The translations under genes and the position numbers were made by a program. The notes under the pieces are model-generated. The model did no database searches and had not been told where the DNA came from. It saw only the letters and a list, made by a program, of their open reading frames with translations. From Brevundimonas sp. (lineage in GTDB: Bacteria; Pseudomonadota; Alphaproteobacteria; Caulobacterales; Caulobacteraceae): 64,000 nt of DNA. Positions 62,860-64,000 of this stretch are shown one piece after another. The DNA lies in contig JACVCC010000002.1 in the NCBI GenBank assembly GCA_016742215.1, forward strand, positions 124,001 through 188,000, in the 5' to 3' direction. Every line of letters begins with the position of its first letter. Within the stretch, counting starts at the first letter, position 1.

Positions 62860-64000
62860 ATGCGGAACTGGCGGTGGCCCCTGACGGGTCGGCGGCGCGA
62901 AGGCGCGCCTGAGGTGAAGGACAGTCGGACGGGCGCGCTGATCGCATACGCCGGTGGCGGGAGGGCGCGGTGGACGCCGCGGGACTACGCCAGCCTGGCC
63001 AGCGAGGGGTTCGGCAAGAATCCGGTGGCCTATCGCTGCGTGCGGATGATCGCCGAGGCGGCCGCGGCGACGCCGTTGGTCGTGTTCGCCGACGGGGTGC
63101 GGACCGACGACCATCCGCTGGCGACGCTGCTGGCGCGGCCCAATCCCGAGCAGTCGGGGGCGGAATGGCTGGAGGGGCTGTACGGCGCGCTGCAGACGGC
63201 GGGCAACGCCTATGCGGAGGCGACGGGCGACGGGGCGCCGGAGGAGCTGTGGTCGCTGCGGCCCGACCGGATGAAGGTCGTGCCGGGCCGGGGCGGCTGG
63301 CCTGAAGCCTATGAATATGCGGTGGACGGTCGGTCGGTGCGGATCGGTCGGGCGGCGGACGGATGGATGCCGGTGCTGCACCTGAAGCTGTTTCACCCGA
63401 CGGACGATCACTACGGCTTCTCGCCGCTGGAGGCCGCGGCCTTCGCGATCGATGTGCACAACGCCTCGGGCGCCTGGAACAAGGCGCTGCTGGACAACTC
63501 GGCGCGGCCGTCGGGAGCGCTGGTGTTCAACGGGCGGGACGGCGAGCGGCTGACCGGGGAGCAGTTCGAGGCGCTCAGGGCGCAGATGGACGAGGCGCAC
63601 GCGGGGGCGGTGAACGCCGGGCGGCCGATGGTGCTGGAAGGCGGGCTGGACTGGAAGCCGATGAGCTGGACGCCTGCCGACATGGACTTCATCGCCGGCA
63701 AGCATGCGGCGGCGCGGGAGATCGCGCTGGCGTTCGGGGTGCCGCCGCAACTGCTGGGGATCCCCGGCGATGCGACATACGCCAACTATCGCGAGGCCAA
63801 CGCCGCCTTCTGGCGCGGGACGGTGGCGCCGCTGGCGCGCAAGGCGGCCGGGGCGCTGACCGGATGGCTGGGGGCGAGGTTCCCGGGCGTGCGGATCGAG
63901 GCGGACCTGGAGGCGGTGCCGGCGCTGCAGCCCGAGCGAGAGGCCCTGTGGGCGAGACTGAATGCGGCCAGCTTCCTGACCGACGCGGAACGGCGGCGGA
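62860..64000 (+). CDS. HK97-type portal protein of a GTA-like cluster (runs off the window)
   Basis: From the ATG at 62860, after AAGGAAAATCATC, 380 codons are open to the right edge. The protein has the phage portal pattern: KNPVAYRCVRMIAEAAAATP, HPLATLLARPNPEQSGAEWL, GNAYAEATGD and HLKLFHPTDDHYGFSPLEAA, and later GVPPQLLGIPGDATYANYRE. It forms the dodecameric ring through which DNA enters the head. The next GTA genes (prohead protease, capsid) should follow outside the window. Confidence 0.93.
   Translation, partial: MRNWRWPLTGRRREGAPEVKDSRTGALIAYAGGGRARWTPRDYASLASEGFGKNPVAYRCVRMIAEAAAATPLVVFADGVRTDDHPLATLLARPNPEQSGAEWLEGLYGALQTAGNAYAEATGDGAPEELWSLRPDRMKVVPGRGGWPEAYEYAVDGRSVRIGRAADGWMPVLHLKLFHPTDDHYGFSPLEAAAFAIDVHNASGAWNKALLDNSARPSGALVFNGRDGERLTGEQFEALRAQMDEAHAGAVNAGRPMVLEGGLDWKPMSWTPADMDFIAGKHAAAREIALAFGVPPQLLGIPGDATYANYREANAAFWRGTVAPLARKAAGALTGWLGARFPGVRIEADLEAVPALQPEREALWARLNAASFLTDAERRR

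Overview
The window is a gene-dense, high-GC stretch of an alphaproteobacterial chromosome, most likely from the Caulobacteraceae (Brevundimonas- or Caulobacter-like; this is inference). The signs are a DnaG without zinc ligands, a Ros/MucR regulator, two DUF2336 proteins, a fliI-fliJ pair behind a CtrA-like box, adjacent GANTC sites, and a gene-transfer-agent-type terminase/portal cluster at the right edge. I see no rRNA, tRNA, CRISPR array, insertion sequence or integrase.

Layout. 1-4.2 kb: a partial HAD hydrolase, a degenerate EAL-like protein, an APC amino-acid permease, carA and a small unknown. 4.2-8.3 kb: the macromolecular-synthesis pair dnaG-rpoD, ended by a strong terminator. 8.4-13 kb: envelope and accessory genes (extensin-like lipoprotein, DUF1428, an HxlR-type regulator, a metallo-beta-lactamase-fold enzyme, DUF962, a 3D-domain protein, a glutathione transferase). 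13.1-17.6 kb: S1/P1 nuclease, TPR-sulfotransferase, trmJ, a YnfA protein, and mntP behind a yybP-ykoY manganese riboswitch. 17.5-21.9 kb: a Sirt5-type cobB and a glutathione-dependent formaldehyde detoxification operon (S-(hydroxymethyl)glutathione dehydrogenase, VOC protein, S-formylglutathione hydrolase). 22-28.5 kb: superoxide dismutase, a lipoprotein metallo-hydrolase, an MHYT-PAS-GGDEF-EAL protein, rpsD and a three-gene lipoprotein cluster.

28.5-37 kb: thioesterase and monothiol glutaredoxin, an FMN reductase, bolA with a catalytically dead aldo/keto reductase relative, GNAT, glycosylasparaginase, radC, map, sfsA and a CinA-type protein. 36.4-40.8 kb: fliI-fliJ overlapping a GH10 xylanase gene, then an EamA exporter divergent from an Lrp/AsnC regulator across a perfect inverted repeat. 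40.8-47.7 kb: a large DUF3857/transglutaminase/TPR protein, a hybrid PAS histidine kinase and cysK. 47.7-53.9 kb: a self-regulated TetR operon with twin operators, a PCu(A)C copper-chaperone fusion, and a DUF2336 / zinc-poor MucR / DUF2336 / Pro-rich exported protein cluster, which is the least understood neighbourhood here. 53.9-59 kb: an NMT1-type ABC importer, a hairpin-rich 660-base gap and a Uup-type ABC-F gene with a palindromic repeat inside its coding sequence. 59-64 kb: a membrane protein, TetR-SMR efflux pair, YcgN-family protein, and the start of a GTA-like head-packaging cluster (small-terminase-like, large terminase, portal) that runs off the window.

Many neighbours overlap by 1-14 bases and so are probably translationally coupled. 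The most interesting signals are regulatory (riboswitch, twin TetR operators, Lrp-type inverted repeat, inverted DnaA-box-like pair before dnaG, tandem GTGCAC repeats before cysK) and proteins that keep a fold but have lost catalytic or metal-binding residues (DnaG, MucR, CobB, the AKR next to BolA, the EAL-like protein).
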